From the NCBI RefSeq assembly GCF_010646885.2, contig NZ_CP050700.1, positions 5,338,001 through 5,402,000 of the forward strand: a stretch of DNA of 64,000 nucleotides, read 5' to 3'. Under the pieces are notes generated by a model. It worked only from the letters and a program-made list of their open reading frames with translations. It had not been told where the DNA came from and did not search any database. Positions 25,024-32,456 of the stretch are shown in pieces. Every line of letters starts with the position of its first letter. The first letter of the stretch is position 1. This DNA comes from Desulfopila sp. IMCC35008 (lineage in GTDB: Bacteria > Desulfobacterota > Desulfobulbia > Desulfobulbales > Desulfocapsaceae). The translations under genes were made by a program, and so were the position numbers.

Positions 25024-25767
25024 TTGAAACGTTTTGCCTCCCTCTTTATTCTCCTGCTGTTTACTCCCCTGACATTTACGGAGCCCCAGGTTTCTGTTAC
25101 CATTAATCCTTCTCTTGCAGGCCACACCAGAACCCATAATTTACTAAGCACCAATCTCCCCACTTGGATAAACAGGAGCCACGCGGCCGACCCTGGCTTC
25201 ATCATACGTGCCGACCAATCCTGGACTACGCTGGTACGTTTCCCCGGTGGAAGCTGGAGCAATTCCTTTCAATTGGACCCCTGGGAAACACTCGTGAGCG
25301 GTATCGACAACACAACCCTGAGCCTCATGGCTGTCAACAAGACAGGAAACCCCATCGATGCAACCATCTCGGTGAATGGCAACCGCATACAAAGCGCCCT
25401 TCTCGACTATGCAGGTGCAGACAGCCTCAGCACCACAACCATAGTCTACAATGGAGTCAGCGAACCGAACGTCGATTTTTCCAATGCGCCGCCTCTCGCA
25501 CTCCAGGCGCCGGAGGGAGGCTTGGTAAACCACACCTTTCCCAAATATTCCGTTTCCATGCTGCAACTCTCAGTTGAAGATACCAGGGGAGACATGAATG
25601 GCGATAAGACGATTGATCTTTACGATCTGATGCTTGTGCTGAAAACGCTCACAGACCAATCGATGAACCAGATAACAACAGACGGAGACATCAACGACAA
25701 CAACCGTATCGGCCTGGAGGAAGCCATTTTTCTGTTACGGGAAATTGGTGGCACTCCCGCACCATAG
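25024..25767 (+). pseudogene. Secreted glycosidase-like protein with C-terminal dockerin, catalytic core apparently deleted
   Basis: The 247-aa reading frame begins at TTG (25024) with a signal peptide (KRFASLFILLLFTPLTF). Residues 21-80 look like the first strands of an arabinofuranosidase-type glycosidase, ending in LVRFPGGSWSN. Residues 84-182 directly continue as the C-terminal beta domain (LSLMAVNKTGNPIDATISVNG). Two dockerin-like Ca-binding repeats follow (GDMNGDKTIDLYDL and GDINDNNRIGLEEA). The catalytic barrel expected between them is missing, with the frame kept, so an in-frame deletion near 25261-25275 is likely. It may still be made, but should not be an active glycosidase. Confidence 0.6.
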
Positions 25768-25818
25768 CCAGTAATTTCAGCTATTCCAACAGGATCTTTA
25801 GCATATTTTCAGTCAAGG

Positions 25819-26688
25819 ATGAAGTTGGTAATTAACTTGAATTCAGGGCAAAATAGCTGTACAAATAGTGGCTTTCCTGAATCGCAACAACAGCAACAAT
25901 CAACACTGAGGTTTAACCATCCGTTGTTTTCCATGAGCCCTATCACGCCTGAAGCCCCCACAGAAGAAGTGGCAGCGGCATTGAAAGTCAAAACAGTTAG
26001 CCTTCTGGTTCTTGAGATCTACGAAAGTAACCTGGTCACGATCAATGGACAGCTTCAAGAAAAGGCTAAACAGGGACCGGATTTCTTCCGAAGCGCCCCA
26101 GTATTGTTCGACTTTAAGGACTTCCCGGAAGACATTGATGGTGACTGGCTGGATGACCTTTACAGGATGGTTACCTCCCACCAGTTTGTTCCCGTTGGCA
26201 TAACCGGAGCACCTGAATCCCTGGAAAATAGTGCCAGGATCAGGGGAATAGCAGTCTGGCCCTCCAAAAAACCAATGCGATCGACACCGGAATCACAGCC
26301 AACAACGCCCCGGCCACTACAAGGTTCTTCAGAACAAACCTCGGGACAATCGTACCAGCCAACCATGATAGTGCACCAAACTGTGCGATCCGGACAACGG
26401 ATTTATGCCCAAGGCGGCGATCTGATTGTCTTGTCCTCTGTCAACACAGGGGCCGAAATCATGGCTGACGGCCACATCCATGTGTACGGCAATTTACGCG
26501 GTCGCGCCCTGGCAGGCGTAACTGGCTGGCAGGAAGCCAGAATATTCTGTCACGACCTGCAGGCAGATCTGGTCGCAATTGCCGGCTATTATACAATCCA
26601 TGAAGATATACCTGAAAACAGACGCAATACAGCAGTACAGATATCACTTCAGCAGGAAAGTCTGAATATCAATCCACTTATCCCCTAA
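25819..26688 (+). CDS. minC: Septum site-determining protein MinC
   Basis: A 289-aa cell-division inhibitor that blocks FtsZ assembly away from midcell. The N-terminal FtsZ-acting domain runs from about residue 50 to 150 and a Pro/Gln/Ser-rich linker from about 155 to 180. The C-terminal beta-helix starts at VHQTVRSGQRIYAQGGDLIVLSSVNTGAEIMADGHIHVYGNLRGRALAG. The first 38 residues, with a Gln run, are not typical. Neither ATG 25819 nor ATG 25933 (M39, closer to the family start) has a good ribosome site. It leads minCDE. Confidence 0.92.
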   Translation: MKLVINLNSGQNSCTNSGFPESQQQQQSTLRFNHPLFSMSPITPEAPTEEVAAALKVKTVSLLVLEIYESNLVTINGQLQEKAKQGPDFFRSAPVLFDFKDFPEDIDGDWLDDLYRMVTSHQFVPVGITGAPESLENSARIRGIAVWPSKKPMRSTPESQPTTPRPLQGSSEQTSGQSYQPTMIVHQTVRSGQRIYAQGGDLIVLSSVNTGAEIMADGHIHVYGNLRGRALAGVTGWQEARIFCHDLQADLVAIAGYYTIHEDIPENRRNTAVQISLQQESLNINPLIP

Positions 26689-26727
26689 CAGGCAGTGCCT
26701 TTCATATATCAAGCCAAGAGGTAAACA

Positions 26728-27543
26728 ATGGCAAAAATTATAGTAGTAACATCAGGCAAGGGCGGTGTGGGTAAAACCACTACCAGCGCAGCTATCGGAA
26801 CAGGATTGGCCTTGCGCGGTTATAAAACTGTGGTCATCGACTTTGACGTCGGTCTCCGTAATCTCGATCTCATTATGGGCTGCGAACGCAGGGTGGTTTA
26901 TGACTTCATCAACGTCATCCGCCAGGAATCGAATCTCAACCAATCACTCATCAGGGATAAAAGAGTCGACAATCTTTACATCCTGCCTGCCTCACAAACC
27001 CAGGACAAAGACACCCTTGATATTGATGGAGTTGAGAGGGTGATCAACGAACTCTCCGAGAGTTTTGATTACATCATCTGCGACTCACCGGCCGGTATTG
27101 AAAAGGGTGCTTTCATGGCAATGTACTTCGCTGATGAAGCGGTGATCGTCACCAATCCAGAAGTCTCCTCAGTACGTGATTCCGACCGCATCCTTGGCCT
27201 GTTGGCCAGCAAAACGGCGCGAGCTGTCCATAACCGTGAACCGGTGAAAGAACACCTGCTGTTAACCCGGTACGAACCATCCAGGGTTGAAAAAGGAGAA
27301 ATGCTGAGCGTCGACGATGTCACTGATATACTCGCGATTCCGCTGCTGGGAGTAGTCCCAGAGTCTCAATCTGTCTTGCAGGCTTCCAATGCTGGTAATC
27401 CTGTAATCCTTGACTCCGAGAGCAAGGCCGGACAGGCATATGACGATGCGGTAGGACGATTACTGGGAGAGGAGTTGACGCATCGCTTCCTGGAAGTCGA
27501 GAAAAAAGGATTTTTCCAGAAACTTCGAATTTTCAGGAGCTAA
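26728..27543 (+). CDS. minD: Septum site-determining ATPase MinD
   Basis: A 271-aa ParA-type ATPase that recruits MinC to the membrane. The deviant Walker A GKGGVGKTT (residues 10-18), VVIDFDVGLRNLDL and ICDSPAGIEKGA are complete. The C-terminal amphipathic helix FFQKLRIF is the membrane-targeting sequence. It lies 39 nt after minC and 3 nt before minE. Confidence 0.97.
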   Translation: MAKIIVVTSGKGGVGKTTTSAAIGTGLALRGYKTVVIDFDVGLRNLDLIMGCERRVVYDFINVIRQESNLNQSLIRDKRVDNLYILPASQTQDKDTLDIDGVERVINELSESFDYIICDSPAGIEKGAFMAMYFADEAVIVTNPEVSSVRDSDRILGLLASKTARAVHNREPVKEHLLLTRYEPSRVEKGEMLSVDDVTDILAIPLLGVVPESQSVLQASNAGNPVILDSESKAGQAYDDAVGRLLGEELTHRFLEVEKKGFFQKLRIFRS

Positions 27544-27546
27544 CAC

Positions 27547-27810
27547 ATGAGATTCTTAGACTTCTTTCGAAACAACAGGAAAACATCCGCCTCCACCGCC
27601 AAGGACAGATTGCAGATCATCGTCGCCCAGGAAAGGATGACCCGTAACGGACCAGACTACCTGCCGATGATGAAGGAGGAACTTCTTCTGGTAGTCCGCA
27701 AATACATCCAGGTTCCGGACGGAGCGGTGAAGGTTAAACTCGATAAGGAAGATGATTGCGAGGTATTGGAACTGAATGTAATTTTGCCGGCAGAGACTGT
27801 TACACCATAA
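27547..27810 (+). CDS. minE: Cell division topological specificity factor MinE
   Basis: An 87-aa MinD-stimulating protein that drives pole-to-pole Min oscillation. The N-terminal membrane-binding MRFLDFF and anti-MinCD region (KDRLQIIVAQERMTR) are clear, followed by the dimer domain (PMMKEELLLVVRKYI). It ends the minCDE operon; a GC hairpin follows. Confidence 0.96.
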   Translation: MRFLDFFRNNRKTSASTAKDRLQIIVAQERMTRNGPDYLPMMKEELLLVVRKYIQVPDGAVKVKLDKEDDCEVLELNVILPAETVTP

Positions 27811-27870
27811 CCAGCTGAAACAGAATCATTCCGGCTACCACCCCGACAACCTATCTATATGATGAGACAA

Positions 27871-27894
27871 AGCCCCGGTCACCCTTCCGGGGCT
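27871..27894 (+). terminator. Terminator-like hairpin after minE
   Basis: AGCCCCGG and CCGGGGCT form a perfect 8-bp stem with an 8-nt loop, 60 nt past the minE stop. The following bases are only partly T-rich, so its efficiency is uncertain. Confidence 0.6.
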
Positions 27895-28469
27895 CTCACT
27901 TCTGCCTTAGGAATCTTCAAACAGCACAAGAGAGCAACTTCTACCACACTTTTCCGATAATTGTCCGACCTGAACATCCTTTGAAACACCAGTATGCGAA
28001 GATTCGATACCGATATCTGCACTTGAGCCCAAGTAGGTTGGAGTGTGATTTCCAAAACCAGGCTGTTCACCCTGACCCTTCATCTATCTAATAAGGAGGC
28101 TCTCAAGCTGTGGATTTGCAGCGATATTATCCCTATCCTTGAGCTTATTCATTCACCAATCCTTTTCTGCCCACTCACCATTTTCACTCTTATCACACGC
28201 TATTCTCTGAAGTACTGTGAGCAGATGGCAGGGAAGGGAAAAGAATGGATTGAATCAATGAATATTCTGCCGAACAGCTTGTGGAATCAGCGGGATAGCC
28301 ACCTGTCATAAGGCCAACATAGAACGAATCGATTCCAGATAAATCAGCGGATTTATCTGGAATCGATATTCCGTCCCACGCCACCTACTCACCCTGCAAA
28401 GGTGCAATGTGAGAGATGAGAGTGTGAGGTAAGTAAGTGGGTGAGACACATACTTAAGTTGGTCTCTAA
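27895..28469. other. 575-nt gap with no convincing gene
   Basis: Short reading frames at 27879-28070 (minus) and 28045-28311 (plus) lack ribosome sites and recognisable sequence. The only clear structure is the long hairpin at 28328-28367. Confidence 0.55.
28328..28367. repeat. Perfect 18-bp inverted repeat with 4-nt loop
   Basis: ATCGATTCCAGATAAATC (28328-28345) is followed by AGCG and then the exact reverse complement (28350-28367). It lies 100 nt past the stop of the cache-domain gene and has no T tract, so it is not a typical terminator. Confidence 0.85.
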
Positions 28470-28844
28470 TTAATAGCCGCTGCCAACAATCAGGTTTGAG
28501 GAGGTTTTCCTGGCATAGGTGTGCTTCATTTTTCCTTTCCACTCATATTCAACCCATACGCCTTCCGGGGTTGCCTGCAGTAGTGCCTCGTATACAGGCC
28601 CGGCCACCTCTTTCAAACTTTTCCCGGTTAAAGAGGGGTGCGCAAGCATCTGACCATCTTCCTGCATAATAAAGGCGTATGGCTCAACAGAATCCGCCTT
28701 AAAGGACGTGGCATCTGTACCGGACTCGATTCCCGCCACAATTTCATCAACATTTTTAGAAATTGCTGCTTGGTCAACGGCCATCGCGCCGGTAGCGAAA
28801 CAGAACAGGGCGAGGACGGATAGTGCAAGGGCGATTCTTTTCAT
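28470..28844 (-). CDS. Secreted single-cache-like domain protein
   Basis: A 124-aa protein with a signal peptide (MKRIALALSVLALFCFATGAMA, cleavage before VDQ). The mature part resembles a small-ligand-binding cache domain: PYAFIMQEDGQMLAHPSLTGKSLKEV, then EGVWVEYEWKGKMKHTYARKT. Such free-standing periplasmic proteins are common in Desulfobacterota next to sensors, but none is adjacent here. AAGGAG precedes the ATG. The ligand is unknown. Confidence 0.82.
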   Translation of the reverse strand: MKRIALALSVLALFCFATGAMAVDQAAISKNVDEIVAGIESGTDATSFKADSVEPYAFIMQEDGQMLAHPSLTGKSLKEVAGPVYEALLQATPEGVWVEYEWKGKMKHTYARKTSSNLIVGSGY

Positions 28845-29171
28845 TATGTTCTCCTTAGTTTATGTCAGATCATTTTTCTTCACGAAAACACATTCAATTT
28901 ACATTGTTATAAGACCACTTCCGGAAGGTGCCTGCTCCTCCTGTTAGAGCATAAACCATGCCAGTTACATTAATGCTGGCTTTACAAGCTCTCTAGCCAA
29001 AGATGGAGGCATAGACGGTATTCCAGTTACGGAAACTGCCCAGCCATTGTGCAAAATCTGTAACATCTGATGGTATGACCACCTTCATTCTGCTCTGCTG
29101 TCACGCAGCTCTGTAACTCTCGCTAACTTCCTGCAAACAACGGTGATGCATGATATGAGTCGTATTTTTTC

Positions 29172-29243
29172 AGTGACCTCAATGATAACGGTCTGATCGG
29201 CATTGAAGGAGTGATGTTGGTCCTCCGGCAAAATGCTTCCTGA
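29172..29243 (+). pseudogene. Remnant of a dockerin-type C-terminus
   Basis: A frame of 23 codons reads SDLNDNGLIGIEGVMLVLRQ and ends in TGA, closely matching the last dockerin-like repeat of the 25.0-kb protein (GDINDNNRIGLEEAIFLLRE). No start, and an in-frame stop shortly upstream, show this is a decayed gene end. Confidence 0.65.
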
Positions 29244-29337
29244 CAAATCCTCTTCCATAATTCACCTGCGACAGAGTAGCACTACTAGTTGTTTTAACAA
29301 AGAAACGTGTTGACTAATAGACATTCAGGCTTTATTG

Positions 29338-29445
29338 TTGTTACGTTTATTTTTTTCGTGTTACTGCTTTAGCCTGCCTTGCACATAACCGCACAGCAGG
29401 TTTTCTTTTGGCACACAGGTAACACGTTTTTTGTTTTAGTAATAC
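29338..29445. promoter_or_regulatory. Array of GTGTTAC-like half-sites upstream of nickel genes (NikR-like)
   Basis: TTGTTAC (29338) and GTGTTAC (29358) lie 20 nt apart in one direction; GTAACAC (29419) and GTAATAC (29439) lie 20 nt apart in the other. All four share the same centre of symmetry (29391.5). GTGTTAC/GTAACAC half-sites resemble those reported, as I recall, for NikR in this bacterial group. They lie 75-180 nt before the DUF4198 gene. Confidence 0.55.
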
Positions 29446-29519
29446 TTTTGTGGCCGCAAAAGTCTGGATGAGCTTTACATGTGACGTTCATAACCAATAT
29501 CAACATAAGGAGCAAAATT

Positions 29520-30302
29520 ATGATGACACGACATCTCTCCCGAATTGCCGGGATCACTGCTGCAGCCCTTCTAATCACTATTCAGACAGTGCAGGCCCAT
29601 GAGTTTATCATTAAACCGGTCAGCCTCTCCGGAACCCATGGCCAGACCATCCCCTTTAACGTACTTTCTTCCCATGTATTTATGGAAAGCGTGGAAATGG
29701 AACCGTTGCAGGAGGTTGAGGCGTATGCCCTCTCACCCAACGGCAGGCAGGACATCCCTCTGGTCGGTAACGAGACCGAAAAAACACTGAATGGAAATGT
29801 AGCAATCCAGGCGGAAGGAACCCACATTCTTTGCGGTCACCGCAACGGCATAATCTGGTCCAAGACCACCAAGGGCTGGAAACAGGAGAGCAAGAAAAAC
29901 CTGAAGGGCGTTCTCTCAAGTGGCAAGTATGAAAAGTTTGCCAAGGCGATCATCTCCAACGGAAAAAGTGATTCCAACTATAGCAAACCCGTTGGGCATA
30001 AACTGGAGATCGTGCCCCTTGACGACCCCCAAACAACCAGCGTCGGTAAAGAGATGAAACTGCAGGTCCTTTATGACGGCAAACCGCTGGCGACTGAAGT
30101 ATACGCCACCTACGACGGCTTTAGTTCCCACACAAACACCTATGCCTACTACAGCAACTCCGGCGACGATGGACAGGTTGCTGTCAAACTCACCCAACCC
30201 GGTGTATGGATGGTCCGGGTAGAGCATGAGATCACCGAACCTACCCCGGACTACGACACGGAAGTCATCAGGGCGGTTTTACTTTTCGGCATCAACGGTT
30301 AG
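29520..30302 (+). CDS. DUF4198 periplasmic protein, NikK-like nickel/cobalt uptake accessory
   Basis: A 260-aa protein with a signal peptide (ITAAALLITIQTVQA-HEF) and the typical DUF4198 start HEFIIKP. The two Ig-like parts include LKLQVLYDGKPLATEVYATYDGFSSHTNTYAYYSNSGDDGQVAVKLTQPGVWMVRVEH in spirit: a carrier-type domain with a His-rich mature N-terminus. Such proteins accompany ECF-type nickel or cobalt transporters. ATG 29520 has AAGGAG 7 nt upstream. The core transporter is not in the window. The GTGTTAC array upstream and the NikL-like gene downstream support nickel. Confidence 0.75.
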   Translation: MMTRHLSRIAGITAAALLITIQTVQAHEFIIKPVSLSGTHGQTIPFNVLSSHVFMESVEMEPLQEVEAYALSPNGRQDIPLVGNETEKTLNGNVAIQAEGTHILCGHRNGIIWSKTTKGWKQESKKNLKGVLSSGKYEKFAKAIISNGKSDSNYSKPVGHKLEIVPLDDPQTTSVGKEMKLQVLYDGKPLATEVYATYDGFSSHTNTYAYYSNSGDDGQVAVKLTQPGVWMVRVEHEITEPTPDYDTEVIRAVLLFGING

Positions 30303-30330
30303 CACTGAATTCTACCATTATCCGGGAACC

Positions 30331-30354
30331 GGGGTCAGGCTTAAGCCTGACCCC
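30331..30354. repeat. REP-like 24-nt perfect palindrome
   Basis: An identical copy of the GGGGTCAGGCTT palindrome, 28 nt past the DUF4198 stop and 70 nt before the NikL-like gene. It could attenuate read-through between them. Confidence 0.9.
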
Positions 30355-30424
30355 ATCACACACACTTTACCCTGCATGAACAGATGAGAAATGAAGACGT
30401 AAAACCATACTCACGGAGCATCTC

Positions 30425-30898
30425 ATGAACCATTCCAGTCGCTTCTTACTCCTCCTCCTGATCTTTACCGTGCTTACGATTTCAAAAAGTGAGGCCCATG
30501 GCCTCGGTTATCGCATGGAACAGGACACCACAACAATAGTAGTAACATTTTCCTACTCCGATGGAAAACCCGTTTCCTATGCAGAGGTGATCGTCTGGTC
30601 CCCGGCAGATAAAAAGGTAGAGTTTCAAAACAGCAGAACAGATAAAAACGGCAGGTTCGCTTTTTCACCGGATACGCCAGGAATGTGGCGCATAGAGATG
30701 TCAGACGGAATGGGCCATGCCAGCAGTGCGGAGTGCACAATTAACGAGGTTGGAGAAAGAGTTGCAGGTATACCGGCCCTCAAACAAACAATGCTGACAC
30801 AGATCTTCCTCGGTATCAGCCTCATTTTCAATATTGCTGCTGTGATCAGGTTCCGAACAGTCCCGGTCAGCTCAGCCTCGGCCTCTCCCGGGCCATAA
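30425..30898 (+). CDS. Small secreted/membrane-anchored protein, NikL-like
   Basis: A 157-aa protein: signal peptide (FLLLLLIFTVLTISKSEA), mature start HGLGYRM, an Ig-like carboxypeptidase-regulatory domain (DGKPVSYAEVIVWSPADKK...DKNGRFAFSPDTPGMWRIEMSDGMGHA) and one C-terminal membrane helix (IFLGISLIFNIAAVI). This matches NikL-type accessory subunits of nickel ECF transporters. It follows the NikK-like gene. Its last 32 nt overlap the convergent K+ channel gene. Confidence 0.65.
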   Translation: MNHSSRFLLLLLIFTVLTISKSEAHGLGYRMEQDTTTIVVTFSYSDGKPVSYAEVIVWSPADKKVEFQNSRTDKNGRFAFSPDTPGMWRIEMSDGMGHASSAECTINEVGERVAGIPALKQTMLTQIFLGISLIFNIAAVIRFRTVPVSSASASPGP

Positions 30899-31886
30899 GC
30901 ACCAGGTAATCGCCTTCACAGATCACGTAATCCTGTTCAGGATTAGTCAGTAATTCACCGCCCCGCCCCTTCTGGATGCCAAGGGCTGTGGCCCCGTATT
31001 CCTTTTTGACCTCAACCATGACATCAAGATACGGCTTGCCGGTATAACCAGCAGGCAGGAATACCGAAAAAAGATCGTTGCCGTACCGTGCACTGATAAG
31101 TTCTGAAACTATAGTCGACATACCATGGTCGGTGGCTGCGGTCGCCAGCAGATGACTGCTCAGCTCACTGCCGACAATAATCTCATCGGCATTAGCTCGC
31201 CGACAATGCTGTTCATTTTCCTTATTGACCACCTCGACCACCGTATAGGCATTCGGGTTGATTGTTTCTATCGTCAGGGTTGTCAGCACGACCTTGGCAT
31301 CCCTGGAAGTGGGTTCAAGAGTATCGTCGCCGAGCACCACCACAGTCAGCGCTTTTGCAAGATTGGCCTTAATAAGACTCTCTTCATTGACTGCACCGCG
31401 GATAAACACCAGGAGCTGGTCGTCGATTGGTTTTTGTTCGATATCGGCAATAAGGACTACCTGGGTGTTTTCCGTCCTGGGGTCGGCCCGCATCTCCTTT
31501 AGAACAGCACGGCTGCGATGATTCCATTCACACAGGATTACATGTTTTTCAAGATTCGTCGTTGCCATACCCCTGTTCTCCCGTATTCTGTTCTGAATCA
31601 TTATCGTTGCGAGGTTTGCGCTCAGCATACCCAGGATACCAATGCCAAAAAACATGATAATCGCGGCCACCACACGACCTCCTGCAGTGGAGGGGGAAAT
31701 ATCACCATAACCAACTGTTGTCAGCGTCACGATAGACCACCAGATCCCGGAAACAAAAGACACATCCGGTTCAAAGTAGGTTATGGCAACACTGCTTATC
31801 ATAACGATAACCAATATAACCAGGAACAGTGTCAGCAGATTTTCCTTCTGAACGACATCTATCACCCTTTTAACACGTCTCTTCAT
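30867..31886 (-). CDS. Two-TM potassium channel with RCK (TrkA-N and TrkA-C) domains
   Basis: A 339-aa MthK-like channel. Two membrane helices flank the pore with the selectivity filter TVGYGD near residues 57-62. An RCK domain (HVILCEWNHRSRAVLKEM, VLIADIEQKP) and a TrkA-C-type domain near 250-335 follow. The usual GxGxxG nucleotide motif is replaced by CEWNHRS, as in MthK-like RCK domains. It would gate K+ flow in response to a ligand. It ends inside the last codons of the convergent NikL-like gene. Confidence 0.9.
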   Translation of the reverse strand: MKRRVKRVIDVVQKENLLTLFLVILVIVMISSVAITYFEPDVSFVSGIWWSIVTLTTVGYGDISPSTAGGRVVAAIIMFFGIGILGMLSANLATIMIQNRIRENRGMATTNLEKHVILCEWNHRSRAVLKEMRADPRTENTQVVLIADIEQKPIDDQLLVFIRGAVNEESLIKANLAKALTVVVLGDDTLEPTSRDAKVVLTTLTIETINPNAYTVVEVVNKENEQHCRRANADEIIVGSELSSHLLATAATDHGMSTIVSELISARYGNDLFSVFLPAGYTGKPYLDVMVEVKKEYGATALGIQKGRGGELLTNPEQDYVICEGDYLVLMARERPRLS

Positions 31887-31913
31887 ATTATACGTTACCG
31901 CCTTTCAGGTGCC

Positions 31914-32428
31914 CTATTTTTTGGTTGTTTTCGTTGAAGTACTCTTCTTGCTGGAGGTCGTTTTCTTTTTTACATCCTTGGTTTTTTTCTTGACCTCTTT
32001 TTTGACCGTTTTCTTCTCTTTATCGATATCATAGGGGTTATCCACTTCATAACTTTTCCCTTCTATCTCAATATCAAGGTCACCATCACTTTCAAAGCTG
32101 TATTCAAATGGTACATTGGTAACAGGGACGAACCTGTTGAGAGTATATTTCTTGCCCTTATAGGTAGTTCCCGCCTTAAAACTACCCTTCTGCCCAATAT
32201 CAGCGTTCCGGCTAAATTATTTATCCTCCGAATATCCTACATATGCGTGCGGTAAATAATTAAGCCACGCCTCGATATTGAACAAAATGCTGAGTTTCAG
32301 AATGGGAACTAGGTAATATCCACATTGTCTTTACCCTTAAATTCCGCTGTGAACGGTCGTTTTTCACCACTACAACCTGAAAAAAGGGTAAGTGCAACCA
32401 ACAGGATCAACACACTGAATTGTTTCAT
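31914..32428 (-). pseudogene. Lipoprotein gene split by a 113-nt hairpin element
   Basis: The 5' part (ATG 32428) encodes a lipobox signal peptide (MKQFSVLILLVALTLFSGC) and continues to FKGKDNVDI, then hits a stop inside the insert. The 3' part, in another frame, resumes as GQKGSFKAGTTYKGKKYTLNRF and ends in a Lys/Thr-rich tail (KKEVKKKTKDVKKKT) at 31914. Removing 32202-32320 (element plus one GATATT copy) rejoins the two parts in frame. The intact protein would be about 130 aa; its function is unknown. GGAG precedes the ATG. It follows the PhoD-like gene by 28 nt. Confidence 0.8.
32202..32314. mobile_element. Non-coding 113-nt element with imperfect long hairpin and GATATT target duplication
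   Basis: AATATC (GATATT on the minus strand) occurs directly on both sides (32196-32201 and 32315-32320). Inside are imperfect arms, GGCTAAATTATTTATCC (from 32210) against GGTAAATAATTAAGCC (32251-32266), and at one end AATGCTGAGTTTCAGAATGG. It encodes nothing. The end blocks recur at 22.29 kb. It fits a MITE-like element moved by an enzyme encoded elsewhere. Confidence 0.75.
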
Positions 32429-32456
32429 ACGATATTCTCCTTTCGGGATAAGTTCC

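Noticed and set aside
28045..28311. A possible 88-aa gene
   Set aside because: No ribosome site, no recognisable sequence and a base composition like the surrounding non-coding DNA.
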